Assembly (NCBI RefSeq): GCF_000720325.1
Contig: NZ_JOJM01000002.1
Location: 62,001-126,000, forward strand
Direction: 5' to 3'
Length of the DNA: 64,000 nt
Origin: Streptomyces sp. NRRL B-1347
GTDB taxonomy: Bacteria; Actinomycetota; Actinomycetes; Streptomycetales; Streptomycetaceae
Under the pieces are notes generated by a model. That model saw nothing but the letters and a program-made list of their open reading frames with translations, was not told the origin of the DNA and did no database searches. How positions within the stretch are numbered: position 1 is the stretch's first letter; the number at the start of each line of letters is the position of its first letter. The translations under genes were made by a program, and so were the position numbers. Positions 55,101 to 63,314 of this stretch are shown here, piece by piece.

Positions 55101-55514
55101 CAGGCCCTGCTTCTGGGCCGCGCGGTTGCTCTTCTTGCTCAGCTCAGTGACGTCGAAGAGCCGCTGGTCGAGCTTGCCGTCGGCTATCAGCCGCTGGGCG
55201 TCGGCCGGCACGACGAGGGTGTGCCCGTCGGCGCGGGTGGTGCGCACGGGTATGTGCGTACGCCCCTTCGCGGGGTCGAACCCGGTGACGCGCCCCTTGG
55301 CGTCGACCGTGACGCGGTCCCCGGTGAGGAGCGTGATGTGGTGTTTCACCGGCGCCTTGACGCCGTCGTGCTCAGGTGCGGCGGAGCCGGGCCCCGCCTG
55401 GGCCGGGCTGGTCATGCCCGCGGCAAGCGCCACGGCCGCCGCGGCCGCGATGGTGGCCGCGCCCGCGCGACGCGCGGTGACCGGTCGTCTCGCTTTCTTC
55501 ACTTGTCTGAGCAA
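52152..55514 (-). CDS. Large secreted subtilisin-like protease (S8)
   Basis: 1120 residues. The TTG at 55514 is preferred because GAGGGGG lies about five bases upstream; the GTG at 55502 is poorly spaced. A signal peptide (about 1-40, cleavage after AQA) and an inhibitor-type propeptide (about 55-200) precede the catalytic domain with D244 (VLDTGVD), H276 (GHGTHV), the oxyanion Asn in AAGND (N371) and S453 (GTSMATPHAAG). About 600 further residues form beta-sandwich domains: a fibronectin-like segment near 520-620 and a long C-terminal extension ending in a WVSYDYGRNWKPV-type strand and a short tail. It should digest proteins outside the cell; the large C-terminal region may guide substrate or cell-wall binding. 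Confidence 0.94.
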   Translation of the reverse strand: MLRQVKKARRPVTARRAGAATIAAAAAVALAAGMTSPAQAGPGSAAPEHDGVKAPVKHHITLLTGDRVTVDAKGRVTGFDPAKGRTHIPVRTTRADGHTLVVPADAQRLIADGKLDQRLFDVTELSKKSNRAAQKQGLKVIVAYKGAAAAAKADVRDAGGTKLRRSLKTLNADAVQTPKRDAAKLWDALTADRGAARTTASGISRVWLDGTRRASLDKSVKQIGVPKAWQAGYDGKGVKIAVLDTGVDATHPDLKEQVVGAKNFTPSPDAKDRVGHGTHVASIAAGTGTKNSAYKGVAPGAKVLNGKVLGDEGSGDDSGIIAGIEWAAAEGAGVVNLSLGGGDTPGVDPLEAAVNKVSEDKGILFAIAAGNDGAPGSVGSPGSADAALTVGAVDDNDKLAEFSSEGPRVGDGAIKPDVTAPGVDITAAAAPGSQIEKEVGQKPDGYLTISGTSMATPHAAGAAALLKQQHPDWKYTELKGALTASTKPGKYTPFQQGSGRIAVDNAIKQSVIADPVSVSFGTQAWPHTDDKPVTKKVTYRNLGTSEVTLDLALKTADPKGNPAPSGFFELAAKKVTVPAGGTASVDLTSDTKLGGTLDGAYSAYVTATGGGQSVRTAAAVNREVESYDVTVKHVGRDGQPATAYSSSLIGTSAATADQDFTVYDPSGTAKVRVPKGGYALDGSVFVDPQDASKGIDWIVQPKLNVTKDTTVTVDARKAKPVDVTVPAADAKSELALPLYGIQNDAVDFASGWFLDSYAAFRTAHLGPAVSDGSLRQSWDARWSKGDKSEYDVVSGGKVKEFATGYTKHYKESELATVKVGLGASSSGKTAAVAAFGYLPGSGLSLGVSLPQKAPSTRTLYVSTGDKVKWGLEFEQRGGVGDDGWPVVDAGYTLGAPQTFTAGKTYDKKFNTAVFGPRIGGDYGVFRKGNEIAGSLPLFADGQTHAGGSVYTSAKTTLKHNGTQIGENTDPLTGKAFKVPAGDAQYQLSTSVKRSVAVAAASTRIDASYSFRSKKTTAVTKLPVSGVRFNAAVGLDSRAPADKKQSVPVTVQGAAAGANLKSLAVWVSYDYGRNWKPVEVKNGKISVKNPAAGKGISFHAKVSDKKGNKSTVSIYNAYYGK

Positions 55515-55650
55515 GTTTCCCCCTCAAGGTGAAAGCTCTGAGTCACGCAGTATGTCGAGGGGGACGATATCCGTTCAACTATGCGACAGAAGTGAATAGT
55601 TGGGGTTGTTGGCCGGTTCAACATGGTCCCGCAACGCCGTCGACACGGAA

Positions 55651-55707
55651 CGGGCCCGCACCCCGGGTACGCCGACGGGCCCGCACCCCGGGCGGGGTGC
55701 GGGCCCG
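55651..55707. repeat. Duplicated hairpin arm between subtilase and L,D-transpeptidase genes
   Basis: A 17-base sequence CGGGCCCGCACCCCGGG occurs twice (55651-55667 and 55676-55692), followed by a single complement GGGGTGCGGGCCCG (55694-55707). Either copy can pair with the complement, so two exclusive stems are possible. It lies 24 bases beyond the transpeptidase stop and probably acts as its terminator. Confidence 0.65.
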
Positions 55708-55731
55708 TGCGGACGGCCCGGAGGCGGTGGA

Positions 55732-56979
55732 TCAGAGGGCGGAGCCCGCCTTCCACTGCGCCCAGCTCATGTTCCAGCCGTTGAGGCCGTTGTCCGGGGC
55801 GATCGTCTTGTCGCCGGTGTTGCGGACGTCGACGACGTCACCGGTGATCGTGTTCTCGAAGAACCAGGAGCCCGGGGTGGACTTGTCGCCCGCACCCTTC
55901 GCGTCCTCGAGGCCGATGCAGCCGTGGCTGGTGTTCACATTGCCGAAGATCGACTTCGAGCCCCAGTAGTTGCCGTGGATGAAGGTGCCGGAGCTGGACA
56001 GGCGCATGGCGTGCGGGACGTCCTTGATGTCGTACTCGCCCTTGCCGTCGCTGTCCGTGAAGCCCACGGTCGCGCCGTTCATCCGGGTCTCCTTGAACTT
56101 CTCGGAGATCACCATCTTGCCGTTGTACGTCTTGTTGTCCGGCGACCCGGCGGAGATCGGGATGGTCTTCACGACCTTCCCGTCCCGCATGATCTTCATC
56201 TGCTTGGTCTTGGCGTCCACGACGGACACCTGGTTGCGCCCGATCTTGAACTGGACCGTCTTCTGCTGCACGCCGTACACCCCGTCGGCGCCCTGGACGC
56301 CGTCGAGGGCCAGCTTCAGCGTGACGGTGGAGTTGCCCTTCCAGTAGTCCTGGGGGCGGAAGTCCAGGCGCTGGTTGCCGAACCAGTGGCCGACGATCTC
56401 CTGGCCGGAGGTGGAGGTCACCTTGACCCCGCTCTGCACGGCCTTGCGGTTGGTGATCGGCTTGTCGAAGTTGATCGACACCGGCATGCCCACGCCGACC
56501 GTGGAGCCGTCCTCGGGCGTGAAGCTGCCGATGAAGCTGTTGGCCTTCGAGACGGTCGTGAAGGACGAGTTCTCGTGCGCCTTGCGGCCGTCGGAGTCCG
56601 CGGCGGTCGCGGTGATCTTGTACGTGGTGGCGCGCTCCAGCTGGGCGCTGGGCTTCCAGGTCTTCTTGTCCGCGGATATCTCGCCGGCCACCGCGGCGCC
56701 GCCCTCGGCCTTCATCACCACGTTCGTGAGCGTGCCCTCGCTCACGGTGACCTTGGCGTCCTTGTTGATGCTCGCGTTGTCGGAGCCGTTCTTCGGCGCG
56801 ATCGCGATCTTGGCTGCCGAGGTCTTCTTGGCGGCCGCCTCGTCGACCTGGCTCTGCGACTCCCCGCCGCCCGAGTCCTTCTTGTCGCCGTCGTCACCGC
56901 TACAGGCGGAGAGCAGGAGCACCCCGCCGACCAGGGCGGACACGGCCACCAGACCTCTGCGCCGCTTACTGTCCGTCAT
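55732..56979 (-). CDS. L,D-transpeptidase lipoprotein (YkuD domain)
   Basis: 415 residues from an ATG at 56979 (GGAG upstream). The N-terminus is a lipoprotein signal with lipobox LLLSAC, so the protein is anchored outside the membrane. Two immunoglobulin-like domains (about 55-150 and 155-245) are followed by the YkuD catalytic domain with the first His in FIHGNYWGS and the nucleophile C354 in NTSHGCIGL. A C-terminal tail ends WNMSWAQW. The layout equals mycobacterial LdtMt2-type enzymes. It makes 3-3 cross-links in peptidoglycan and can be inhibited by carbapenems but not most penicillins. It is monocistronic with a hairpin region downstream. Confidence 0.95.
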   Translation of the reverse strand: MTDSKRRRGLVAVSALVGGVLLLSACSGDDGDKKDSGGGESQSQVDEAAAKKTSAAKIAIAPKNGSDNASINKDAKVTVSEGTLTNVVMKAEGGAAVAGEISADKKTWKPSAQLERATTYKITATAADSDGRKAHENSSFTTVSKANSFIGSFTPEDGSTVGVGMPVSINFDKPITNRKAVQSGVKVTSTSGQEIVGHWFGNQRLDFRPQDYWKGNSTVTLKLALDGVQGADGVYGVQQKTVQFKIGRNQVSVVDAKTKQMKIMRDGKVVKTIPISAGSPDNKTYNGKMVISEKFKETRMNGATVGFTDSDGKGEYDIKDVPHAMRLSSSGTFIHGNYWGSKSIFGNVNTSHGCIGLEDAKGAGDKSTPGSWFFENTITGDVVDVRNTGDKTIAPDNGLNGWNMSWAQWKAGSAL

Positions 56980-57145
56980 TACACGCATCTCCATCGTTGC
57001 CGAATCCCCACAAGACCCGAGGGTCCCGTAATCCCGCTTCACGCCTAACGCAGTTCCCGGTCCTTCGCGTTCCATTTCCGCCCGGGATGTGGGGAACGCC
57101 ACGTCGGGCGGGACGGCCGGGACGGCCGCGCGCTCAGGAGACGAC

Positions 57146-57179
57146 GGAGCCCCGGACGGCTGTTGCCGACCGGGGCTCC
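57146..57179 (-). terminator. Terminator of the 57224 gene
   Basis: GGAGCCCCGG (57146-57155) pairs perfectly with CCGGGGCTCC (57170-57179) around ACGGCTGTTGCCGA. It lies downstream of the minus-strand stop. Confidence 0.75.
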
Positions 57180-57223
57180 CCTGCGTTCCGGTGCTGACCG
57201 GTGCGCGGTGCCGCGGGCGTGCC

Positions 57224-57559
57224 CTAGGGCTCCTCGCCGTCCTCACCGTCATCATGCTCGTCCGGGTCCCAGTCCGGCGAATCGGGGTCGTAATCGATCA
57301 CTTCGCTGCTCCAGGACGCCTGGGTCAGCTCGATTCCGGGCAGCTCCTTGACCAGGTCGAAGGGGTCCACGAGGTAGGCGAGCGCCTCCGCGTCGTCCTC
57401 CTTGACGGCGGCCTCGGCGTGCATGCGCTCGTCGTGGGGCAGGTGGGGGTCGTCCACGATGCGCTTCAGGGCGGCGGCGGTCAGCTCGCCGGACCCGTCC
57501 ACCTCGACGACCAATTCGGCACGCAGCCGTACAAAACGTGATGTTTCATTCACCTTCAT
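57224..57559 (-). CDS. Small acidic protein of unknown function
   Basis: 111 residues from an ATG at 57559; an ATG at 57580 would add 7 residues, and neither has a clear ribosome site. The N-terminal half is a small alpha/beta segment (FVRLRAELVVEVDGSGELTA, then a helix with HAEAAVKEDDAEALAYLV). The C-terminus is very acidic (PDWDPDEHDDGEDGEEP), giving a strongly negative protein. I recognise no family. No signal peptide. It is divergent from the small secreted protein gene at 57671. Confidence 0.75.
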   Translation of the reverse strand: MKVNETSRFVRLRAELVVEVDGSGELTAAALKRIVDDPHLPHDERMHAEAAVKEDDAEALAYLVDPFDLVKELPGIELTQASWSSEVIDYDPDSPDWDPDEHDDGEDGEEP

Positions 57560-57670
57560 GGGAGGGAGAGTACGGCCCATTCCGGGCGTGGCTTCCGCAC
57601 GACCCGCGCCTTTCATTAGCATCGCCCCAGACGGCCAATTCGCCAGCTCCACAAGGGGGATCCGTTTCCC

Positions 57671-57922
57671 GTGACCGCACTCCGCCCGCTGCTGACCGCG
57701 GCCGCCGCTGCGACCCTGCTCAGCGCCCTGTGGTTCGTCCCCTCCGCGAAGGCGGCCCCGGCCGACGGACCGCGCCACCCCGCCACCACCCCGCACGAGA
57801 CGGCCGCCACCGACCGGCTCGCGGACACCACCACGCCCTACGTGGTGGGCGGCGCGGCGTTCCTGGGCCTGGGCGCGGGATTCGTGGCGTACTCGGCGCG
57901 CCGGGAGAGCACGGCGGACTGA
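57671..57922 (+). CDS. Small secreted/membrane protein with C-terminal helix
   Basis: 83 residues from a GTG at 57671 (AAGGGGG somewhat far, 12 bases upstream). Signal peptide at 1-28 (MTALRPLLTAAAAATLLSAL, cleavage near AKA|AP), a short Pro/Thr/His-rich external linker, then a hydrophobic helix (YVVGGAAFLGLGAGFVAY) followed by SARRES. It thus has the N-signal, linker, membrane helix and positive-tail order of a surface-sorted or membrane-tethered peptide, though no LPXTG motif is present. Unknown function. Confidence 0.7.
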   Translation: MTALRPLLTAAAAATLLSALWFVPSAKAAPADGPRHPATTPHETAATDRLADTTTPYVVGGAAFLGLGAGFVAYSARRESTAD

Positions 57923-58064
57923 TCCGGCGCCGGCCGGGGCCGGGCGCCCCGTCGGCGATCGGCCTCTCCTAACTCCCCTTTCCGTCCGACCTCTTGGGCA
58001 CGGCGGTCATCGACCGTACCGTTGTCGATCAGCTTTGGCCGATCGCCGCGCCCAGGAGGCTCCC

Positions 58065-59561
58065 GTGTCGGAGAAGGGCTTCGTACGCCGAGTGGGCCCC
58101 TTCCAGGCCACCGCCATCAACATGAGCCAGATGTGCGGCATCGGACCTTTCGTGACGATCCCGCTGATGGTGGCGGCGTTCGGCGGGCCGCAGGCGGTCA
58201 CCGGCTTCGTCGCGGGCGCGCTGCTCGCGCTCTGCGACGGCCTTGTCTGGGCGGAGCTGAGCGCCGCGATGCCCGGGTCCGGCGGCAGCTACGTCTATCT
58301 GCGCCAGGCCTTCCAGTACCGCACGGGCCGCCTCATGCCCTTCTTGTTCGTGTGGACGGCGATGTTGTTCATCCCGGTCGGCATGTCGACCGGGATCGTC
58401 GGCTTCGTGCAGTACCTGGGCTACCTCGCGCCCGGCATGGGGCGGACGACCGGCGATCTGATCGGGCTCGGGGTGATCGCGCTGGTCGTCGCGCTGCTGT
58501 GGCGCGGCATCGAGCACATCGCGCGGATCACGGCCGTGATGTGGGTCGTGATGATCCTGTCGGTCGGCTGCGTGATCGTCGCCTCGCTGACGCACTTCGA
58601 CGCCGACCTGGCGTTCACCTACCCGTCCGACGCCTTCGAGGTGACGAGCAACCACTTCTGGATCGGCTTCGCGGGCGGCCTGACGATCGGCATCTACGAC
58701 TACCTCGGCTACAACACGGCCGCGTACCTGGGCGCCGAGATCAAGGACCCGGGGCGCACCCTGCCCCGCGCGATCGTCTTCTCGATCCTCGGGATCATGA
58801 CGATCTACCTGCTGCTCCAGATCGGCACGCTCGGCGTCATCGACTGGCACCGCATGACCGACCCGGACGACGTCGCCTCGACGTCCGTCGCGTCAGCCGT
58901 CCTGGAGGAGACCTGGGGCAGGGGCGCGGCGGACACCGTCACCGTGCTGATCCTCGTCACCGCGTTCGCCTCCGTCTTCGCGGGGCTGCTCGGCGGCTCG
59001 CGCGTGCCGTACGACGCGGCCAGGGACCGGGTGTTCTTCCGGCCGTACGCGAAGCTGCACCCGAAGCACCGCTTCCCGGTGCTCGGCCTCGCGACGATGG
59101 GCGTGGTGACGTCCGGGGGCTTCCTGCTCGGCCGCCACACCGACCTCGCGACGCTGATCCAGCTCCTGACGGCCGTGATGGTCCTGGTGCAGGCGCTCGC
59201 CCAGATCCTCGCCCTGAGCGTGCTGCGCCGCCGCCAGCCGGGGCTGCGCCGCCCCTACCGCATGTGGCTGTACCCGCTCCCGAGCTTCGTCGCCCTCGCG
59301 GGCTGGCTGGTCATCTACGGGTACGCCGACAAGAACGCACCGGGCCGCCACCCCATCGAGTGGTCGCTCGCCTGGGTCGCGCTCGGGTGCGTGGCGTTCG
59401 TGGTGTGGGCGCGCCTGGAGAAGGTGTGGCCCTTCGGGCCCAAGGAGATCAGCGAGGACTTCCTGACGGCGACGGCGGACACGGGAGGCACGGCGGGCCC
59501 GGCGGACCCGGTGGACGGCGGCCCGGCCCCGGAGGATCCGGAGCCGGTGCCGAAGCCGTGA
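58065..59561 (+). CDS. APC-family amino acid permease
   Basis: 498 residues from a GTG at 58065 with AGGAGG about six bases upstream; a TTG 30 bases earlier is less likely. Twelve membrane helices. Helix 1 reads FQATAINMSQMCGIGPFVTIP with the unwound G-x-G substrate segment of the APC fold; helix 6 region GGLTIGIYDYLGYNTAAYLGAEIKDP and the SRVPYDAARDRV loop are typical of the amino-acid/polyamine group. The C-terminal 40 residues are a Pro/Gly tail. Its stop abuts the hutH stop on the other strand, so a role in histidine uptake is conceivable but is inferred only from position. Confidence 0.93.
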   Translation: MSEKGFVRRVGPFQATAINMSQMCGIGPFVTIPLMVAAFGGPQAVTGFVAGALLALCDGLVWAELSAAMPGSGGSYVYLRQAFQYRTGRLMPFLFVWTAMLFIPVGMSTGIVGFVQYLGYLAPGMGRTTGDLIGLGVIALVVALLWRGIEHIARITAVMWVVMILSVGCVIVASLTHFDADLAFTYPSDAFEVTSNHFWIGFAGGLTIGIYDYLGYNTAAYLGAEIKDPGRTLPRAIVFSILGIMTIYLLLQIGTLGVIDWHRMTDPDDVASTSVASAVLEETWGRGAADTVTVLILVTAFASVFAGLLGGSRVPYDAARDRVFFRPYAKLHPKHRFPVLGLATMGVVTSGGFLLGRHTDLATLIQLLTAVMVLVQALAQILALSVLRRRQPGLRRPYRMWLYPLPSFVALAGWLVIYGYADKNAPGRHPIEWSLAWVALGCVAFVVWARLEKVWPFGPKEISEDFLTATADTGGTAGPADPVDGGPAPEDPEPVPKP

Positions 59562-61106
59562 TCAGGCCAGCGGCCCTGTGACCTGCTCCGCGGCGCCGAC
59601 CAGCTCGCCGCCGCGGACGAACGCCTCGGCCGCCGCCAGGTCCGGCGCGAGGAAGCGGTCGGGCCCGGGACCCTCGACCCCGGCCTTGCGCGCGGCCTCG
59701 ATGACGGCGCGGCTCGCCGGTGCGGGGGTGAGGCCCTCGCGCAGCTCGATGGCGCGCGTGGCGGCGTACAGCTCGACGGCGAGGATCCGGGCGAGGTTGT
59801 CGACGGCGGTCCGCAGCTTGCGCGCGGCCGACCAGCCCATGGAGACGTGGTCCTCCTGCATGGCGGAGGACGGGATGGAGTCGGCGGAGGCCGGGACGGC
59901 GAGCCGCTTCATCTCGCTGACCAGGGCGGCCTGCGTGTACTGGGCGATCATCAGGCCGGAGTCGACGCCCGCGTCGTCGGCGAGGAACGGCGGCAGGCCG
60001 TGCGACCGGTTCTTGTCGAGCAGCCGGTCGGTGCGCCGCTCGGCGATGGAGCCGAGGTCGGCGGCGGCGATGGCGAGGAAGTCCAGGACGTACGCGACGG
60101 GGGCGCCGTGGAAGTTCCCGTTCGACTCCACGCGTCCGTCCGGGAGCACGACCGGGTTGTCGACGGCGGCGGCCAGCTCGCGCTCGGCGACCGTGCGGGC
60201 GTGCGCGAGGGTGTCCCGGCCCGCGCCCGCGACCTGCGGGGCGCACCGCACCGAGTACGCGTCCTGGACCCGCGGCGCGTCGTCCTGGTGGTGCCCGGTC
60301 AGGCCCGAACCGGCGAGCACGGCCAGCATGTTGGCGGCGGCGGCCGCCTGCCCGGGGTGCGGGCGGATGGCGTGCAGCTCGGGCGCGAGGACCTTCTCGG
60401 TGCCGAGCAGGCCCTCAAGGGAGAGCGCGGCGGTGATGTCGGCGGACTTGTAGAGGACGTCCAGGTCGGCGAGGGCCATCACCAGCATGCCGAGCATGCC
60501 GTCGGTGCCGTTGAGCAGCGCGAGGCCCTCCTTCTCGCGCAGCTCGACCGGGGCGATGCCGTGCTCGGCGAGCAGCTCGGCGGCGGGCCGCAGCGCCCCG
60601 TCCGGGCCCTCGGCCTCGCCCTCGCCCAGCAGGGTCAGGGCGCAGTGGCTGAGCGGGGCGAGGTCGCCGGAGCAGCCGAGGGAGCCGTACTCGTGGACGA
60701 CCGGGGTGATGCCCGCGTTCAGGACGTCGGCCATGGTCTGCGCGACCTGCGGGCGCACGCCGGTGTGCCCCGAGCAGACCGTCTTCAGGCGCAGGAACAT
60801 CAGCGCGCGCACCACTTCGCGCTCCACCCGCGGGCCCATGCCCGCCGCGTGCGAGCGGACGATGTTCCGCTGGAGCTGGGCGCGCAGATCGTGGTCGATG
60901 TGCCGGGTCGCGAGGGCGCCGAAACCGGTCGAGACGCCGTAGACCGGCTCCGGCTTGGCGGCGAGCGCGTCGACGATCTCCCGGGCCGCGGTGAGGGCCG
61001 CGACGGCGTCGTCGCCGAGCTCGATGCGGGCGTTCCGGCGGGCGACGGCCACGACGTCCGCGGCGGTGGTGCCGGACGTCCCTACGACCACAGTCTGCAT
61101 ATCCAT
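59562..61106 (-). CDS. hutH: Histidine ammonia-lyase
   Basis: 514 residues from an ATG at 61106, giving the Streptomyces HutH N-terminus (MDMQTVVVGTSGTTAADV). The autocatalytic MIO cofactor forms from the tripeptide in GSLGCSGDLAPL; the first residue is Cys instead of the usual Ala (C-S-G). The active-site Tyr region is PVYGVSTGFGAL, and further landmarks are GHTGVRPEVAQT-like, LLNGTDG, and SSAMQEDHVSMG. It deaminates L-histidine to urocanate, the first hut step. No other hut gene is adjacent, as usual in Streptomyces. No clear ribosome site is visible before the ATG, so a leaderless message is possible. Confidence 0.97.
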   Translation of the reverse strand: MDMQTVVVGTSGTTAADVVAVARRNARIELGDDAVAALTAAREIVDALAAKPEPVYGVSTGFGALATRHIDHDLRAQLQRNIVRSHAAGMGPRVEREVVRALMFLRLKTVCSGHTGVRPQVAQTMADVLNAGITPVVHEYGSLGCSGDLAPLSHCALTLLGEGEAEGPDGALRPAAELLAEHGIAPVELREKEGLALLNGTDGMLGMLVMALADLDVLYKSADITAALSLEGLLGTEKVLAPELHAIRPHPGQAAAAANMLAVLAGSGLTGHHQDDAPRVQDAYSVRCAPQVAGAGRDTLAHARTVAERELAAAVDNPVVLPDGRVESNGNFHGAPVAYVLDFLAIAAADLGSIAERRTDRLLDKNRSHGLPPFLADDAGVDSGLMIAQYTQAALVSEMKRLAVPASADSIPSSAMQEDHVSMGWSAARKLRTAVDNLARILAVELYAATRAIELREGLTPAPASRAVIEAARKAGVEGPGPDRFLAPDLAAAEAFVRGGELVGAAEQVTGPLA

Positions 61107-61197
61107 ATTCAGGAGCGTACGCACTGAAACCCGTGCTGTCACTGGTCGGAAGGTCCGAGCCCGTCCGGCCCCCGGGGCGCGGCGCGGGCCGCGCGGG

Positions 61198-62340
61198 CTA
61201 CCGCCCCCGGAAGCGCCGCCGCTCGCCCCGCGCGGGGGCCGCCGCCTCGTCGGCGAGGCGCACCACCGGATCGTCCGCGCCCTCGCGACCGGCGACCACC
61301 GGCTTCACCGCCCGCGCGCCCTTCGCCCGGTACTGCGCCGCGTCCGCGAGCCGGAAGAGCCGGCGGGCCGACCGCACGGGCCCGATCGGGTCCCCCGTCG
61401 ACGCGACCCCGCAGGCGACGCCCTCGCCCAGCTCCAACTCGTACGCGCGCACGCACAGTTCGTCGGCGACCCGCACCACCTCGTCCGAGGTCGGCCCGAT
61501 CGAGAGGAGGCAGAACTCGTCGCCGCCGAGGCGGGCCGCGAGGGCCCCGGGCAGCATCGCCCCGCACAGCGAGAGCAGCGAGCCGAACCGCTCCAGGAGC
61601 CGGTCGCCGACCGCGTGCCCGAGCCGGTCGTTGACCTGCTTGAGCCCGTTCACGTCGCAGACGACGAGGCTGACGACGACGCCCTCGGTGCGGTGCCGCT
61701 CCACGGCCTCGTCGAGCCGCACGTCGACCGCGCGCCGGTTGGCGAGGCCGGTGAGGGAGTCCGTGAAGGCGAGGCGGCGGGCCTCTTCGAGGCGCTCGGT
61801 CTGGGCGATCCCGGCGGCGACCACGGCCGCGAGGACCGTGGCGAAGTCCGCGTCGGCGCGGTCAAAGACCGGCGCGTCCACCGGCCGCGCCACGTACAGC
61901 TCGCCCCAGGCGCGGCCGCGCAGGACGATCGGGGCCACCACGCAGCAGCCGCGCCCCCGCCTGCGCAGCGCGGCGACCCGCTGGTGGCAGTAGCCCGCGC
62001 GCTCGCCACCGCCCGGCCCCCGCGCGGTCTCCACCCAGGCGTGCGGCTCACCGCCGCCCGCCCAGCGCTCGTGCAGGAACTCGGTGATCTCCGGGAACTG
62101 GTGGACGGGGTAGGCCTCGTCGTCGGGGAACTCCTCCTCCCCCGCGGCCAGCTCCCCGACGTTCGCCAGGACGCGCAGGCGCCCGCGCTCCCGCTCCCAC
62201 ACGGACAGCGCGGCGAAGCTCCCGTCGAGGGCCCGCCGGGCGCCCTGGGCGGCCGCCCGCCAGGACCCGCGCGGGGTGTGCGCGGCGGCCATCCCCTGCG
62301 CGAGCGCCACGACAGCGCGCAACCGAGCGTCCTGTCCCAT
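61198..62340 (-). CDS. GAF-GGDEF diguanylate cyclase
   Basis: 380 residues from an ATG at 62340 (a GTG sits just before). Residues about 20-185 form a GAF-like sensor (AAQGARRALDGSFAALSVWE, CCVVAPIVLRGRAWGELYVAR). The GGDEF domain (about 190-350) opens with the DSLTGLANRRAVD turn and has an intact active loop RLGGDEF, so c-di-GMP synthesis is expected. The RxxD inhibitory site that should precede it by five residues is missing (sequence there is MLPGALAA). It is therefore possibly free of product feedback. No membrane helix; a cytoplasmic sensor. In Streptomyces c-di-GMP controls development through BldD. Confidence 0.92.
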   Translation of the reverse strand: MGQDARLRAVVALAQGMAAAHTPRGSWRAAAQGARRALDGSFAALSVWERERGRLRVLANVGELAAGEEEFPDDEAYPVHQFPEITEFLHERWAGGGEPHAWVETARGPGGGERAGYCHQRVAALRRRGRGCCVVAPIVLRGRAWGELYVARPVDAPVFDRADADFATVLAAVVAAGIAQTERLEEARRLAFTDSLTGLANRRAVDVRLDEAVERHRTEGVVVSLVVCDVNGLKQVNDRLGHAVGDRLLERFGSLLSLCGAMLPGALAARLGGDEFCLLSIGPTSDEVVRVADELCVRAYELELGEGVACGVASTGDPIGPVRSARRLFRLADAAQYRAKGARAVKPVVAGREGADDPVVRLADEAAAPARGERRRFRGR

Positions 62341-62434
62341 CACTCCAGGTTACGGACATTCGACGCAAATGGAGACGCGGGGCGAGGGCACCCCGGCAGG
62401 GGCGCCCCGAGGCGTGGCGCCCCGGAGGTCTCCC

Positions 62435-63229
62435 TCACTCCCCGGGCCACTCCGGCTTCCGCTTCTCGTTGAACGCCGCGACGCCCTCGGCCCGGTCCCC
62501 CGAGAACGCCACCGACCGCCAGGCCGCGTCCTCCACCTCCAGGCCCGCGCGCAGGTCGAGCCCGTGGCCGAGGCGCAGCGCGCGCTTGGCGGCGCGCAGG
62601 CCGACGGGCGAGTTCGCGGCGATGCGGGCGGCGAGCGCGAGGGCCTCGTCGCGGTCCTCGCCCTCGCCCGCCACCAGGTCGACGAGCCCGAGCTCCTTGG
62701 CCTCCGCCGCCTCGACGCGGCGCGCCGAGAAGATCAGCTCGGCGGCCCGCGCGGCGCCCACGCGCCGGGGCAGCAGCTGGGTGCCGCCACCGCCGGGGAG
62801 CACGCCCACGGACACCTCGGGCAGGCCGACGACGGCCGTCGGGTCGGCGACGATGACGTCGCAGGACAGCGCGAGCTCGAAGCCGCCGCCGAGGGCGTAG
62901 CCGTGCACCGCGGCGACGGTGGGCATCGGCAGGTCGAGCACCCCGGTGTACGCGGCCCGCGTGACGGGCCGCTGGCGCACCAGCTCCGCGTCGGTGAGGG
63001 AGTTGCGCTCCTTCAGGTCGGCGCCCACGCAGAACGCCCGCTCGTGCGTGGAGGTCAGGACCACCACGCGCACGTCCCGGTCCGCGCCGAGGGCGTCGCA
63101 GGCCTCGCTGATGGAGCGGGCCATGGCGCTGGACACGGCGTTCATGGCCTTGGGCCGGTCGAGCGCGAGCTCCGCCACGTGCCCGTGCCGCCGTACTCCC
63201 ACGAACTCCCCGAAACGCTGCTCGCCCAT
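62435..63229 (-). CDS. Enoyl-CoA hydratase/isomerase family protein
   Basis: 264 residues. Crotonase fold: VAELALDRPKAMNAVSSAM, CVGADLKE with the first oxyanion NH, HGYALGGGFELALSCD with the second, then the acid Glu region GLPEVSVGVLPGGGGTQLL. The second catalytic Glu position of true hydratases appears to be present in the same helix, so hydration of 2-enoyl-CoA is likely, but isomerase or other crotonase activities cannot be excluded. The palindrome at 63249-63260 in its promoter suggests control by a TetR-type fatty-acid or acyl-CoA regulator. Confidence 0.9.
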   Translation of the reverse strand: MGEQRFGEFVGVRRHGHVAELALDRPKAMNAVSSAMARSISEACDALGADRDVRVVVLTSTHERAFCVGADLKERNSLTDAELVRQRPVTRAAYTGVLDLPMPTVAAVHGYALGGGFELALSCDVIVADPTAVVGLPEVSVGVLPGGGGTQLLPRRVGAARAAELIFSARRVEAAEAKELGLVDLVAGEGEDRDEALALAARIAANSPVGLRAAKRALRLGHGLDLRAGLEVEDAAWRSVAFSGDRAEGVAAFNEKRKPEWPGE

Positions 63230-63248
63230 GACCCCTCCGACTCCCGGT

Positions 63249-63260
63249 TAACGATCGTTA
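63249..63260. promoter_or_regulatory. Palindrome upstream of the enoyl-CoA hydratase gene
   Basis: TAACGATCGTTA is a perfect 12-base palindrome, 20 bases before the start codon and in an otherwise G+C-rich area. Such GAACGATCGTTC-like sites are typical of TetR regulators of fatty-acid genes. Confidence 0.5.
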
Positions 63261-63314
63261 CGCCGAGATGATGTCAGCCGGGCCGCGCCTTGGGTACCCG
63301 GGACCGGCCGGAGG

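Noticed and set aside
52221..55532. Plus-strand frame of 1103 codons opposite the subtilase
   Set aside because: Mirror of a protein with an intact catalytic triad; no start signal or domain of its own.
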